DNA of 62,803 nucleotides from JAIOTH01 sp964486685 (GCA_964486685.1 CAZAOE010000004.1:1-62803), one strand, 5' to 3'; counted from the stretch's first letter, positions 15,669 through 23,511 are shown. The notes: a model not told the origin generated them from the letters alone. Made by a program: numbers and translations.

Positions 15669-16553
15669 ATGTTTTTAAATATAATATTAATATTAGTAAT
15701 TATAGTCGGATCGGCCGGGATTTTATCTATAACTTCCAAAAAAATACCACAATTAAAAAGAGTTGACCCAAAAAATATTCCCGAATCAAAACAAACCCAA
15801 ACCAAAAAATATATATTAGAAAAAAAATTCAAAAACGACATTGATTTATTTAAGAAAAAAATTATTGTTTTTGGTAAGCCAATTTTTTCTACTATTTATA
15901 AATATCTAAAAAATATTTATCAAGAAATTTATAAATTAGAAAAAAAATATAAAAATAAATTGATTAGAAGTCAGTTTGAAGATAAAATCTCTCAAGAAGA
16001 CAAAATAAATAAATATTTAGAAAGAGCAGAGGAGTTTAAAAATAATAAAGAATGGAGTAGTGCTGAAAATGAATACATTCAAGCCCTAAAATTAGATATG
16101 CGTAATTTTGATATTTATAAAAAATTAGGCAATTTATATTTTCAAAGCAAGGACTATAAAAAGGCCAAAGAAACCTATGAATATATTATTAAAACAGAAA
16201 ATGATGATACTATATATAATAAGCTCGGAGAAATATCAACCCAAAAAGGAGATTTAAAACAGGCCTTATTAAACTACAATAAGTCAATAGAAATAAAAAA
16301 TAATAATCCTATTTATCATTATAATTTGGCTGATATTAATCTGCGTTTAGATAAATTAGAAGAAAGCTTAGAAAGTATAAAAAAAGCCCTAAATATAGAA
16401 CCGGAAAACCCCAAATTTCTTGACTTTCTAATGGATTTAAGTATAATTATGGGAGACAAAGATCTGGCTAATAAGACCTTAAATGAGTTAATGGTAGTCA
16501 ATCCTAATAATAAAAAAATAGCTGAAATTCGAAGAAAGATTGATAATATTTAA
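15669..16553 (+). CDS. Membrane-anchored TPR protein
   Basis: A 294-residue protein with a short N-terminal membrane segment (about 2-18), a Lys-rich linker, then three to four tetratricopeptide repeats from about 115: AENEYIQALKLD, YKKLGNLYFQSKDYKKAKET, YNKLGEISTQKGDLKQALL and YHYNLADINLRLDKLEESL. TPR domains are protein-docking scaffolds; the partner is unknown. It follows tpiA closely on the same strand. Confidence 0.78.
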   Translation: MFLNIILILVIIVGSAGILSITSKKIPQLKRVDPKNIPESKQTQTKKYILEKKFKNDIDLFKKKIIVFGKPIFSTIYKYLKNIYQEIYKLEKKYKNKLIRSQFEDKISQEDKINKYLERAEEFKNNKEWSSAENEYIQALKLDMRNFDIYKKLGNLYFQSKDYKKAKETYEYIIKTENDDTIYNKLGEISTQKGDLKQALLNYNKSIEIKNNNPIYHYNLADINLRLDKLEESLESIKKALNIEPENPKFLDFLMDLSIIMGDKDLANKTLNELMVVNPNNKKIAEIRRKIDNI

Positions 16554-16593
16554 AACTTTGTCTATTTTTTTATTTTTTAAATTTAAACTTTTT

Positions 16594-16605
16594 GCCGTTG
16601 TAGCT
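16594..16605 (+). pseudogene. Fragment of a tRNA-Thr 5' end
   Basis: GCCGTTGTAGCT repeats the first 12 bases of the intact tRNA-Thr at 16698. The text before it (ATTTAAACTTTTT) also matches that before the intact gene. The rest of the tRNA is missing or replaced. A small partial duplication is the simplest reading. Confidence 0.4.
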
Positions 16606-16697
16606 TCCACCATAATTCTTCGTTCTACTCAGAATTAAGGCGAGTAAGCAGTTGGTTAAATATTTTAAAATAACAAAATTAAAAAATTTAAACATTT

Positions 16698-16773
16698 GCC
16701 GTTGTAGCTCAGTTGGTAGAGCAACGCCATGGTAAGGCGTAGGTCTCGAGTTCAAATCTCGACAACGGCTCCA
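16698..16773 (+). tRNA. tRNA-Thr (anticodon GGT)
   Basis: Full cloverleaf: acceptor GCCGTTG/CAACGGC, D-arm AGCTCAGTTGGTAGAGC, anticodon stem ACGCC/GGCGT with loop ATGGTAA, T-arm with GTTCAAATC, discriminator T, and an encoded CCA at 16771-16773. Confidence 0.95.
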
Positions 16774-16849
16774 TTCTAATTAATAGTTTAATTGCATAAT
16801 AGGGTAATAGTTTAATTGTTTATATATTATAAATAAAAGAAAAGCGATT

Positions 16850-17212
16850 ATGATGTATACAAAACATCAAAGTTATAAAATTGGATTTGAATTATCTAAT
16901 TTTATGTGGAAAATTGTTAAAAAATGAGATAAATTTTCCAAAGATACAATTGGAAAACAATTAGTCCAATCAGTTGATTCTATTTCCAGCAATATAGCAG
17001 GGGGTTGGAATAGATATTATAAAAAAGATAAGATTTTGTTTTTTAATTATGCCAAAAGTTCCTTTTATGAGACTATTGATTGGATAAATAAATCTATAAA
17101 TAGAGATCTAGTCTCAGAATCAGAAGCAGAAATTATTAATAAATTAGTGAAAGAATTTCCGAGAGAAATTAATGGATTAATTAAGGGCATAAATCAGAAT
17201 TTAAAGAAGTAG
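16850..17212 (+). pseudogene. Four-helix-bundle (S23-type) protein gene with an internal TGA
   Basis: The frame from ATG 16850 to TAG 17210 encodes about 120 residues of the four-helix-bundle family related to 23S rRNA intervening-sequence proteins: GFELSNFMWKIVKK, then LVQSVDSISSNIAGGWNRYY, then FNYAKSSFYETIDWI. A TGA at 16925-16927 interrupts it at a site where relatives, as I recall them, have Trp (KWD), so one TGG to TGA change explains it. TGA is a true stop elsewhere in this window. The leader AGAAAAGCGATTATG matches the start of the DUF559 gene at 59109. Confidence 0.7.
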
Positions 17213-17219
17213 AATCAAT

Positions 17220-17400
17220 TAATCTACTTGTCCTCCGACCTGTCCCCCGAAGCGGATGCGCAGGGGGAAGCTCGACTTGTCCTCCGAAGCTTGAAGAGCG
17301 GAGGGGGAAGAGCGGAGGGGGAAGAGCGGAGGTAGATTAACCAATTATCCAATTAACAATTAATTTTTCAATTAATCTATTAATCAATTATCCAATTAAC
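17220..17400. repeat. Decayed G-rich and AT-rich repeat spacer
   Basis: Tandem AGAGCGGAGGGGGA units (about 17293-17333) and TGTCCTCCGA pieces, then AT-rich ATCCAATTAACAATTAAT runs. No gene. Similar CCTCCGA text occurs at about 62453-62540. Confidence 0.4.
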
Positions 17401-17410
17401 AATTAATATT

Positions 17411-17495
17411 GGGTCGGTACCGAAGCGGTCAAACGGGGCAGACTGTAAATCTGCTGGCTATGCCTTCGGCGGTTCGAATCCGTCCCGGCCCACCA
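17411..17495 (+). tRNA. tRNA-Tyr (anticodon GTA)
   Basis: Class II tRNA with a long variable arm. Acceptor GGGTCGG/CCGGCCC, anticodon stem GCAGA/TCTGC with GTA in the loop, variable arm around TGGCTATGCCTTCGGC, T-loop GGTTCGAATCC, CCA encoded at 17493-17495. Confidence 0.93.
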
Positions 17496-17613
17496 TCCTT
17501 CGCTCTGCAAAGCAGAGCTACGGATGGCATCGCCATCCGTAATTTCCAACAGGAAATAGAAGGATAGTCCATCGAAGCCTTGGCGAAGATGGACATAAAT
17601 ATTATTATAAACC

Positions 17614-17704
17614 GGCCAATTTAACTCAGTTGGTACCCGCCCGCCATGGCTTCGCCAAAGACGAATCGGGCGGAGAGCAACAGTTTTGCCTGCCCGACTT
17701 GCCG
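17614..17704 (+). pseudogene. tRNA-Thr remnant split by a GC-rich palindrome
   Basis: GGCCAATTTAACTCAGTTGGTA (in two parts, 17614-17635) and GAGCAACAGTTTTG (about 17675-17688) match the intact tRNA-Thr(TGT) that follows at 17705. Between them, inside the D-loop, sits an insert of about 38 bases with arms CCGCCCG (17637-17643) and CGGGCGG (17667-17673) and an inner TGGC-ttc-GCCA. The 3' half is missing. The neighbouring intact copy shows exactly where the palindrome entered. Confidence 0.6.
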
Positions 17705-17780
17705 GCCATCCTAGCTCAGTTGGTAGAGCAACAGTTTTGTAAACTGTAGGTCGTCGGTTCGAATCCGACGGATGGCTCCA
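17705..17780 (+). tRNA. tRNA-Thr (anticodon TGT)
   Basis: Acceptor GCCATCC/GGATGGC, D-arm AGCTCAGTTGGTAGAGC, anticodon stem ACAGT/ACTGT with loop TTTGTAA, T-arm GTCGG/CCGAC, discriminator T, CCA at 17778-17780. Confidence 0.94.
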
Positions 17781-17926
17781 TCCTTCGCTACTTCCTTCAC
17801 TACTTCCTTCGCTAAAGCTCCGGAAGTCAAGAAAGCTCCGGAAGTCAAGAAAACTACGGATGGCACGCCATAAATAACTTAACCAATTATACAATTAACC
17901 TATTAATCAATTAAGCAATTAACAAT

Positions 17927-18082
17927 ATGTCTCAAGATAATTTAGTCAAATTAGAATGTTCTGAGTGCCACAGAATTACTTATCGAACATTTAAAAATAA
18001 AAAAACTCTAAAGAACAAATTAGAGCTTAAAAAATTCTGTAAATGGTGCAAAAAGCATACCTTACATAAAGAAACTAAATAG
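17927..18082 (+). CDS. rpmG: 50S ribosomal protein L33
   Basis: A 51-residue L33. The zinc-binding cysteines are present as LECSECHRITY (about 9-19) and FCKWCKKHT (about 38-46), so it is the zinc-containing form. In many bacteria rpmG is followed by tRNA-Trp, secE and nusG. Here tRNA-Trp follows at 18240, but secE and nusG are absent and a phosphofructokinase gene comes next. Confidence 0.92.
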   Translation: MSQDNLVKLECSECHRITYRTFKNKKTLKNKLELKKFCKWCKKHTLHKETK

Positions 18083-18187
18083 TTTTTATTTCAATTACTA
18101 ATTAATAAATTCTTCACTCTATTTAGTTGAGGAATTTGTTTTTTAAACTTAATATTATTACAATAAAGTATATTTTACATTTTTGAT

Positions 18188-18227
18188 GGGGGAGTATTTC
18201 AGTGGTAGAATGCGGGTCTCCAATCCC
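18188..18227 (+). pseudogene. 5' half of a tRNA (Gly- or Trp-like)
   Basis: GGGGGAGTATTTCAGTGG then TAGAATGCGGGTCTCCAATCCC looks like acceptor strand, D-arm and anticodon arm of a tRNA. It stops there and runs into CTCACCTTTTACTG and then the intact tRNA-Trp. The D-arm is Gly-like, and the loop CTCCAA is compatible with Gly(TCC) or Trp(CCA). The 3' half is gone, so it should be non-functional. Confidence 0.5.
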
Positions 18228-18239
18228 TCACCTTTTACT

Positions 18240-18313
18240 GGGAGCTTAGTTAAGTGGCATAACATCGGTCTCCAAAACCGAGGTCGGGGGTTCGATTCCC
18301 TCAGCTCCTGCCA
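18240..18313 (+). tRNA. tRNA-Trp (anticodon CCA)
   Basis: Acceptor GGGAGCT/AGCTCCT, anticodon stem TCGGT/ACCGA with loop CTCCAAA, T-arm GGGGGTTCGATTCCCTC, discriminator G, CCA encoded at 18311-18313. Confidence 0.93.
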
Positions 18314-18364
18314 AAAAAATATCTCGATTTATCGAGTTTGACTCGACTTTGAGGTATTTTTTTG
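18314..18364 (+). terminator. Terminator after tRNA-Trp
   Basis: AAATATCTC and GAGGTATTT form an outer stem around CGAGTTTGACTCG, followed by TTTTTTTG. It should end the rpmG-tRNA-Trp transcript. Confidence 0.6.
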
Positions 18365-18396
18365 TTATATTTAACTTATAATTAATCATTATTATA

Positions 18397-19539
18397 ATGA
18401 AAAATAAAACCATTCTAGTCTTTACCGGTGGGGGACTAGCTCCCGCATTAAATTCAACTCTTTATGGAGTTATAAGCTCTGCCAAAAAAAATAATATCAA
18501 AGTACTTGGCGGTATGTTTGGTTGGACTAGTTTATTAAATAAAGGTAAAATTATTAATTTATCAAATATAGATATAAGTGCTATCAAAAATATCGGTGGC
18601 ACTTTTTTAAGATCTAGCCGCTCCAACCCCTTAACATACAAAGATGGGCTGAAACAAGTTCAAAAACAAATCAAAAAGTATAACATTGATTATATTATAG
18701 CTATTGGTGGTAACGATACTATGGGAGCTGCTTTTAAATTGTTTCAAGAAGGAATTCCAATCATTGGCGTGCCCAAAACCATAGATAATGATCTTTCCCA
18801 GACATACTGGTCACCAGGATTTCCTAGTGCCGCCCATTATTTAGCTAATTTTGCCATGGAAATAAAAAAAGATGCCGCTTATGCTCTTTCTAGAATTTAT
18901 ATTATTGAAAGCTTAGGTCAAAAAGCTGGTTGGCTAACAGCTGCTGCTACTTATGGACATGCTGATGTCATTATTCTCCCAGAAAAAGAAATTGATCTAG
19001 ATAATTTATTAAAAATTATTAAAAAAAGATACAAAGAAAATGGTAATTATGCCACTGTGGTTATTGCTCAAGAAGTTAACTTTAAACAAAAACTCAAAAG
19101 ATTAGATAACGCTCAATTTGATCAATATGATACTAAAAGAAGCTCTTATATTTGTCTTTCCTTAAGAGAAAAAATTAAAGAAACTATCAAAGATGTAACT
19201 ATTAAAGCTCTTTACCCAGGAAATTATTTACAAAGTGGCAATCCCGTTGATATTGATAAAAAAACTGCAATTAAACTAGGACAAAAAGCAATGGAATTGG
19301 TTAAAAAAGGAAGGTCCGGAAAAATGACTTGTTTAATCAGAAAAAATAATCAAATCAAAATATCTGAAACTGAATTGAGAAAAGTCATTCAATATCGATC
19401 AATGCCTGATGATTATTTTGACTGGGAAAACTTCCGAGTGACTAAAAAATACCTAAACTACATGGAACCTATTCTGGGTAAATATAAAAGAATTAGTCAT
19501 GACCCTTACTATAAAATAATTAGAAAAGTGAATAAATAA
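18397..19539 (+). CDS. 6-phosphofructokinase, probably PPi-dependent type
   Basis: A 380-residue PfkA-superfamily enzyme phosphorylating fructose 6-phosphate. FTGGGLAPALNSTLYG (8-23) is the N-terminal nucleotide or PPi loop. AIGGNDTMGAA (about 106-116) stands where ATP-enzymes have GGDGS and PPi-enzymes GGDDT. VPKTIDND (about 127-134) has the Lys typical of PPi-dependent enzymes instead of the Gly of ATP-PFK. The Asp-to-Asn change in GGND is unusual. With tpiA, pgk, gpmI and eno in the window, this is the upper step of the glycolytic route. It converges on the PfkB kinase gene at a shared hairpin. Confidence 0.88.
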   Translation: MKNKTILVFTGGGLAPALNSTLYGVISSAKKNNIKVLGGMFGWTSLLNKGKIINLSNIDISAIKNIGGTFLRSSRSNPLTYKDGLKQVQKQIKKYNIDYIIAIGGNDTMGAAFKLFQEGIPIIGVPKTIDNDLSQTYWSPGFPSAAHYLANFAMEIKKDAAYALSRIYIIESLGQKAGWLTAAATYGHADVIILPEKEIDLDNLLKIIKKRYKENGNYATVVIAQEVNFKQKLKRLDNAQFDQYDTKRSSYICLSLREKIKETIKDVTIKALYPGNYLQSGNPVDIDKKTAIKLGQKAMELVKKGRSGKMTCLIRKNNQIKISETELRKVIQYRSMPDDYFDWENFRVTKKYLNYMEPILGKYKRISHDPYYKIIRKVNK

Positions 19540-19540
19540 A

Positions 19541-19565
19541 AAAGGCAGGATTTTATTCCTGCCTC
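19541..19565. terminator. Terminator between convergent kinase genes
   Basis: AGGCAGGA and TCCTGCCT form a strong stem. On the minus strand it is followed by TTTTTTATTT, a good intrinsic terminator for the 20701 gene. The stem includes that gene's last codons and may serve both directions. Confidence 0.75.
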
Positions 19566-20701
19566 TTAAAAGTTTGTATTATCTCCATCAATTGATTAGG
19601 AGATAATTTTTTTTGAGGATCAAGAGAAAGATTACCACCATAAGAAGCGAGATTGCGCATCGCAACTTCGGAACCAATTCTTCCAGATAATCTTAAAGTT
19701 TCACTATCAAGACGATGTTTGGCCTGACAATAAATCCTTAAAAAACCAGCTAAAAAAGCGTCTCCGGCACCAACGGTACTTCTAACACCATAAATCGGTT
19801 TTAAAGCACTTTGATTAACAATATCTGTTCCACCGTCTTTTTCAACAATCAGAGCTGAACCATACTTGCCTTTGGTAACTATGGTAACTGGATTATTAAC
19901 TAAATTTACCAACTCTTCTACTACATCAAATTCCCTAAATAAAGACAATTCTGAATTAACAAATTCTTTTGCTTCACGGTAATTAACTTGAAAAACACTA
20001 GTTAATTTTAAAATTTCTCTAAAACTTCTTTGAATTTGTGGATCAGGATTCATAATCAATCTCAAAGAAGGAATTATTGCCTTAACTGCTTTAGGATTTT
20101 TCGAAAATAATTCCAAAATTAAATCTAAAAATTCCTGATTATCGGGAATGCTGGTTGCAACAATTACATCCCAATTTTGAGAAATAATTCGCTCACGATT
20201 TATAGTACAATCAATGGCTGACGGTTTTTCCATATAGAGGGTGGGGTCTGGATTATTTTCAGTTTCCATAGCAAAAGTAACTCCGGTATTAGAAGCCCAT
20301 AGGGGTATAAATCCAATTCCTGCAGCCTTACAATAATCGGATAATTCTTTAGTTGGAGGTTCGTTGTCAACAAAAACTGATAGGGTGATATCTCTCATTC
20401 CCAGAAAAGATAGATGGTCGGCAACATTAAAAGAGCTTCCAGCAAAACTATGAAATAAAATTTTTTTAGCAAAAACTGAAAATTCTTGTTCGCCCTTTTT
20501 CCAAACAATATAATATTTATATGGATCTTCGGGCCAACCAATCCTATTAGAATTCTGTGAACTCTCGCGAAGTGAAAAAACTTTCACCTTATCACCAGAA
20601 ACAATTTGCTCTTGTCCGAGAGATAGAATCATGCAAATTTCTTTATTAGCGCTAGCCAAAACCAATGTTTTCCGATTACAATATTCAGATATTCCTTTCA
20701 C
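19553..20701 (-). CDS. PfkB-family carbohydrate kinase, large variant
   Basis: A 382-residue ribokinase-like protein. The C-terminal hallmark is STVGAGDAFLAGFLRIY (about 320-336) with the catalytic Asp, preceded by TIVTKGKYGSALIV, the usual strand and loop. The N-terminal 60 residues or so are longer than in typical ribokinases. The substrate cannot be read from sequence. The GTG start at 20701 has AGGAGG at 20707-20712, five bases upstream, one of only three strong Shine-Dalgarno genes in the window. Together with less AT-biased codons and its own terminator, this makes it look like a self-contained cassette. Confidence 0.8.
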   Translation of the reverse strand: MKGISEYCNRKTLVLASANKEICMILSLGQEQIVSGDKVKVFSLRESSQNSNRIGWPEDPYKYYIVWKKGEQEFSVFAKKILFHSFAGSSFNVADHLSFLGMRDITLSVFVDNEPPTKELSDYCKAAGIGFIPLWASNTGVTFAMETENNPDPTLYMEKPSAIDCTINRERIISQNWDVIVATSIPDNQEFLDLILELFSKNPKAVKAIIPSLRLIMNPDPQIQRSFREILKLTSVFQVNYREAKEFVNSELSLFREFDVVEELVNLVNNPVTIVTKGKYGSALIVEKDGGTDIVNQSALKPIYGVRSTVGAGDAFLAGFLRIYCQAKHRLDSETLRLSGRIGSEVAMRNLASYGGNLSLDPQKKLSPNQLMEIIQTFKRQE

Positions 20702-20849
20702 GGTATCCTCCTGTATTTTTTCTTTTTTCTTTTATACTTAAACTTACCATACCCATTTTAACTTGTAAATAGAAAATATCCACTCCCATTATTTGCTTTA
20801 TTAGAGCTATAATATTATACTTAAGGGGTTAATAATTTAAAAATTATGA
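20702..20849. other. Spacer between divergent kinase genes, left part
   Basis: No gene is seen. The minus-strand reading of 20720-20775 contains TTTACA and TAAGTT-like boxes about 17 bases apart, a possible promoter for the 20701 gene. The right part of the spacer (20850-21009) holds the structured leader of the 21010 gene. Confidence 0.35.
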
Positions 20850-21012
20850 ATCCCGTTAGATAATCAAAGAGTTTAATCTAATAGGGAGTAGAAATTAAAA
20901 TTATAAACATTATTATAAACCCCCACACCTAATTTAGGTATAAGGAGTAATTAATCAAAAATCTCATATTTATTAAAATTAGGTGAGGGGTAAATAATTA
21001 TCTAACGGGATG
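20850..21012 (+). promoter_or_regulatory. Start-codon leader structure of the 21010 kinase gene
   Basis: ATCCCGTTAGATAAT (20850-20864) is exactly complementary over 15 bases to ATTATCTAACGGGAT (20997-21011), which includes the AT of the start codon. A middle arm ATCTAATAGGGA (20876-20887) can pair with the same 5' arm instead. Nested between them is a hairpin, CCCCACACCTAATTT (20921-20935) with AAATTAGGTGAGGGG (20976-20990), whose interior AGGAGTAATTAATCAAAAA is shared almost unchanged with the pgk upstream region. Confidence 0.6.
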
Positions 21013-21948
21013 AATAAAAAAGTACTAATTACCGGTAGTATTGCCTATGACCGAATTATGAATTTTCCCGGATATTTTAAGGACAATATTTTACCAGAGC
21101 AAATTCATAATCTTAATGTTTCTTTTTTTGTAAATGAATTTCGAGAGTCCTATGGTGGCACAGCTGGCAATATTGCTTATAATTTAAACTTAATAAATGC
21201 TAACTTTACAACTTGGGCCAATGTCGGAGATGATTTTGAAAACTATAAACAATGGCTCTTAAAAAATGATATTGATATTTCTAAAATCAAAATTTTTAAA
21301 GAGCAAAAAACTGCTTCGGCTTATATTATTACCGATCAAGCTGATAATCAAATTGCTGGATTTTTTCCTGGTGCTATGATGGAATCCATTAGCTTAAAAC
21401 CAATCTCTTTAAAAAATATTGATTTGGCTATTATTGCCCCCCAAAATCCAATAGATATGGTTGAGCTACCTTTATTATTTAAAGAAAATGAAATACCTTA
21501 TATATTTGACCCCGGACAACAAGTCACAACCCTATCTGGGGAACAATTAAAACAATCCATCAGCAAAAGTAATGTCCTCATAGGTAATGATTATGAGATT
21601 AAATTAATTCAAGAAAAAACTAAATGGACTTTAAAGGATTTGCAAAAACAAACCGAAATACTAATAATCACCTTAGGAGAAAGGGGTTCTAAAATTTATA
21701 AAAAAAATAAAGAATATAATATAAATCCTGCTGAAGCAAAAAATACAGCAGATCCCACTGGAGCTGGAGATGCTTATCGAGCTGGATTAATTATGGGATT
21801 AATAAAAAATTGGTCTTTTCAAAAAATTGGTCAATTTGCAGGATTAATGGCTGTTTATACTGTAGAAAAATATGGCACCCAAACCCATAGTTTTAATTGG
21901 AAAGAGTTGGAAAAAAGATATCGACAAAATTTTCATGAAAAGCTATAA
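21010..21948 (+). CDS. PfkB-family kinase, probably a nucleoside (adenosine) kinase
   Basis: A 312-residue kinase. FRESYGGTAGNIAYNLNL (about 44-61) is the substrate-binding GG motif. DPTGAGDAYRAGLIMGL (about 253-269) holds the anion hole and catalytic Asp. Length and the ITGSIAYDRIMNFPGYF start resemble archaeal-type nucleoside kinases rather than ribokinase. The next gene on the same strand encodes S-adenosylhomocysteine hydrolase, which releases adenosine, so adenosine kinase is the best guess from context; a sugar kinase is the alternative. The start codon is the last element of a long leader stem. Confidence 0.78.
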   Translation: MNKKVLITGSIAYDRIMNFPGYFKDNILPEQIHNLNVSFFVNEFRESYGGTAGNIAYNLNLINANFTTWANVGDDFENYKQWLLKNDIDISKIKIFKEQKTASAYIITDQADNQIAGFFPGAMMESISLKPISLKNIDLAIIAPQNPIDMVELPLLFKENEIPYIFDPGQQVTTLSGEQLKQSISKSNVLIGNDYEIKLIQEKTKWTLKDLQKQTEILIITLGERGSKIYKKNKEYNINPAEAKNTADPTGAGDAYRAGLIMGLIKNWSFQKIGQFAGLMAVYTVEKYGTQTHSFNWKELEKRYRQNFHEKL

Positions 21949-21949
21949 T

Positions 21950-22159
21950 TATCACATCAATTTACAATAACCAATTTACAATTTACATTTAATAACCAAT
22001 ATAACAATAATCAAATTATTAATGCCTTACCAAATCTTTCCTTTGTAAAAAAATATATTGATAATTGAATTATTGAAAATTAAATGAAAATTTATAAATG
22101 AAAATTGATAATTTACTAAACTAGGATTTAAAAAATAAACATTAAACCTCAACAAAATT
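21950..22159. repeat. AT-rich inverted repeat before ahcY
   Basis: CAATTTACAATAACCAATTT-type text pairs imperfectly with AAATGAAAATTGATAATTTAC. The right part (22058-22117) closely matches 4129-4190 before ugd. No coding frame is visible. Confidence 0.5.
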
Positions 22160-23422
22160 ATGTTAAAATATGATATCACTGACATTAAACTCGCTCCCCA
22201 GGGCAAAAAAAGAATTCAATGGGCTGATAAGGATATGCCCGTGCTTTCTGAAATAAAAAAACGATTTGCAAAAACAAAGCCACTGAAGAATGTAAAAATA
22301 TCAGCTTGCTTGCATGTAACTTGTGAAACAGCTAATTTAATGCGCACTTTAAAAGCCGGTGGAGCTGATGTATTTTTATGTGCTTCTAATCCCTTATCCA
22401 CTCAAGATGATGTAGCTGCTTCTTTAGTAAAAGATTATGGTATTAAAATTCATGCTCAACGGACTGAAAATACCAAAACTTATTATAAACATTTAGAATC
22501 AGCTATTCAACACGGTCCCCAAATTACTATGGATGATGGAGCGGACTTATTATCGCTTTTACATTCTAAATATAAAAAACAAACTTTTAAAGTAAGGGGT
22601 TCAATGGAAGAAACCACTACTGGCGTGATTAGATTAAGGGCCTTAGAAAAACAAGGAAAACTCATGGTACCGATTATTGCTGTAAATGATGCCCGAACAA
22701 AAAATTTGTTCGACAATAGGTATGGTACTGGTCAATCAACTTTGGACGGAATTATCCGGGCCACTGATATATTGTTAGCTGGAAAAAATATAGTTGTAGC
22801 TGGTTATGGTTGGTGTGGCCGCGGCTTTGCGATGCGCGCCCGCGGAATGGGAGCCAATGTTATTATTACCGAAATTGACGCTATTAAGGCCCTAGAAGCC
22901 GCAATGGATGGCTTCCGCGTTATGACAATGTTAGAAGCAGCTCCTATTGGAGATTTATTTTGTACCTTAACTGGCGATATTAATGTTTTAGATGTTAAAC
23001 ATTTTAGAAAAATGAAAAGCGGGGCGATAATTTGTAATTCTGGACACTTTGATGTAGAAATAAATATTCCTGGTTTAAAAAAAATATCCTCAAAAATTAA
23101 AAAAGAAGTACGTAATCTTACTGATGAATATACTTTAAAAAATGGCCACAAAATATATTTACTAGCCAATGGTCGTTTAATTAATTTAGCAGCTGCCGAA
23201 GGACATCCGGCTTCGGTAATGGATATGAGTTTTTCTACTCAGGCCTTAACCGCAGAATATATAAATAAAAATTATAAAAAATTCCAAAATAAGGTCTATG
23301 ATGTTCCAATAAAGATAGAGGAGTGGATTGCTCAAGCCAAACTTAAATCCATGAATATTAATATTGATAAACTAACCGCTGAACAAAAAAAATATCTGGC
23401 TTCTTGGGAAATCGGCACCTAG
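22160..23422 (+). CDS. ahcY: S-adenosylhomocysteine hydrolase
   Basis: NAD-dependent enzyme splitting S-adenosylhomocysteine into adenosine and homocysteine after methylation reactions. It is 420 residues, the usual bacterial or archaeal length. HVTCETANLMRTL (about 52-64), DDGADL (about 121-126), GSMEETTTGVIRL (about 143-155) and VNDARTKNLFDNRYGTGQS (about 172-190) are family hallmarks. The Rossmann NAD site is VVAGYGWCGRGFAMRARGMG (about 214-233), and NSGHFDVEI and HPASVMDMSFSTQAL are near the end. The preceding kinase gene may consume the adenosine released. Confidence 0.95.
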   Translation: MLKYDITDIKLAPQGKKRIQWADKDMPVLSEIKKRFAKTKPLKNVKISACLHVTCETANLMRTLKAGGADVFLCASNPLSTQDDVAASLVKDYGIKIHAQRTENTKTYYKHLESAIQHGPQITMDDGADLLSLLHSKYKKQTFKVRGSMEETTTGVIRLRALEKQGKLMVPIIAVNDARTKNLFDNRYGTGQSTLDGIIRATDILLAGKNIVVAGYGWCGRGFAMRARGMGANVIITEIDAIKALEAAMDGFRVMTMLEAAPIGDLFCTLTGDINVLDVKHFRKMKSGAIICNSGHFDVEINIPGLKKISSKIKKEVRNLTDEYTLKNGHKIYLLANGRLINLAAAEGHPASVMDMSFSTQALTAEYINKNYKKFQNKVYDVPIKIEEWIAQAKLKSMNINIDKLTAEQKKYLASWEIGT

Positions 23423-23511
23423 CTAATTGGATAATAGTATAATTGAATAATAGATTAATAAATCATAACAATTATCCTATTAACCAATTAATCTATTAAC
23501 CTATTAACTGG

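Noticed and set aside
16850..17212. TGA read as Trp or Gly (altered genetic code, as in some Patescibacteria)
   Set aside because: TGA ends several genes here in ATGA overlaps (34554, 35816, 50219), so it is a real stop. A single nonsense change explains the four-helix-bundle gene.
17403..17894. A 163-residue minus-strand open frame
   Set aside because: It runs across the intact tRNA-Tyr and tRNA-Thr genes and palindromes on the other strand; its translation has no family features.
22804..23169. 121-residue minus-strand frame opposite ahcY
   Set aside because: It is a shadow of the strongly conserved ahcY coding frame and has no recognisable features.
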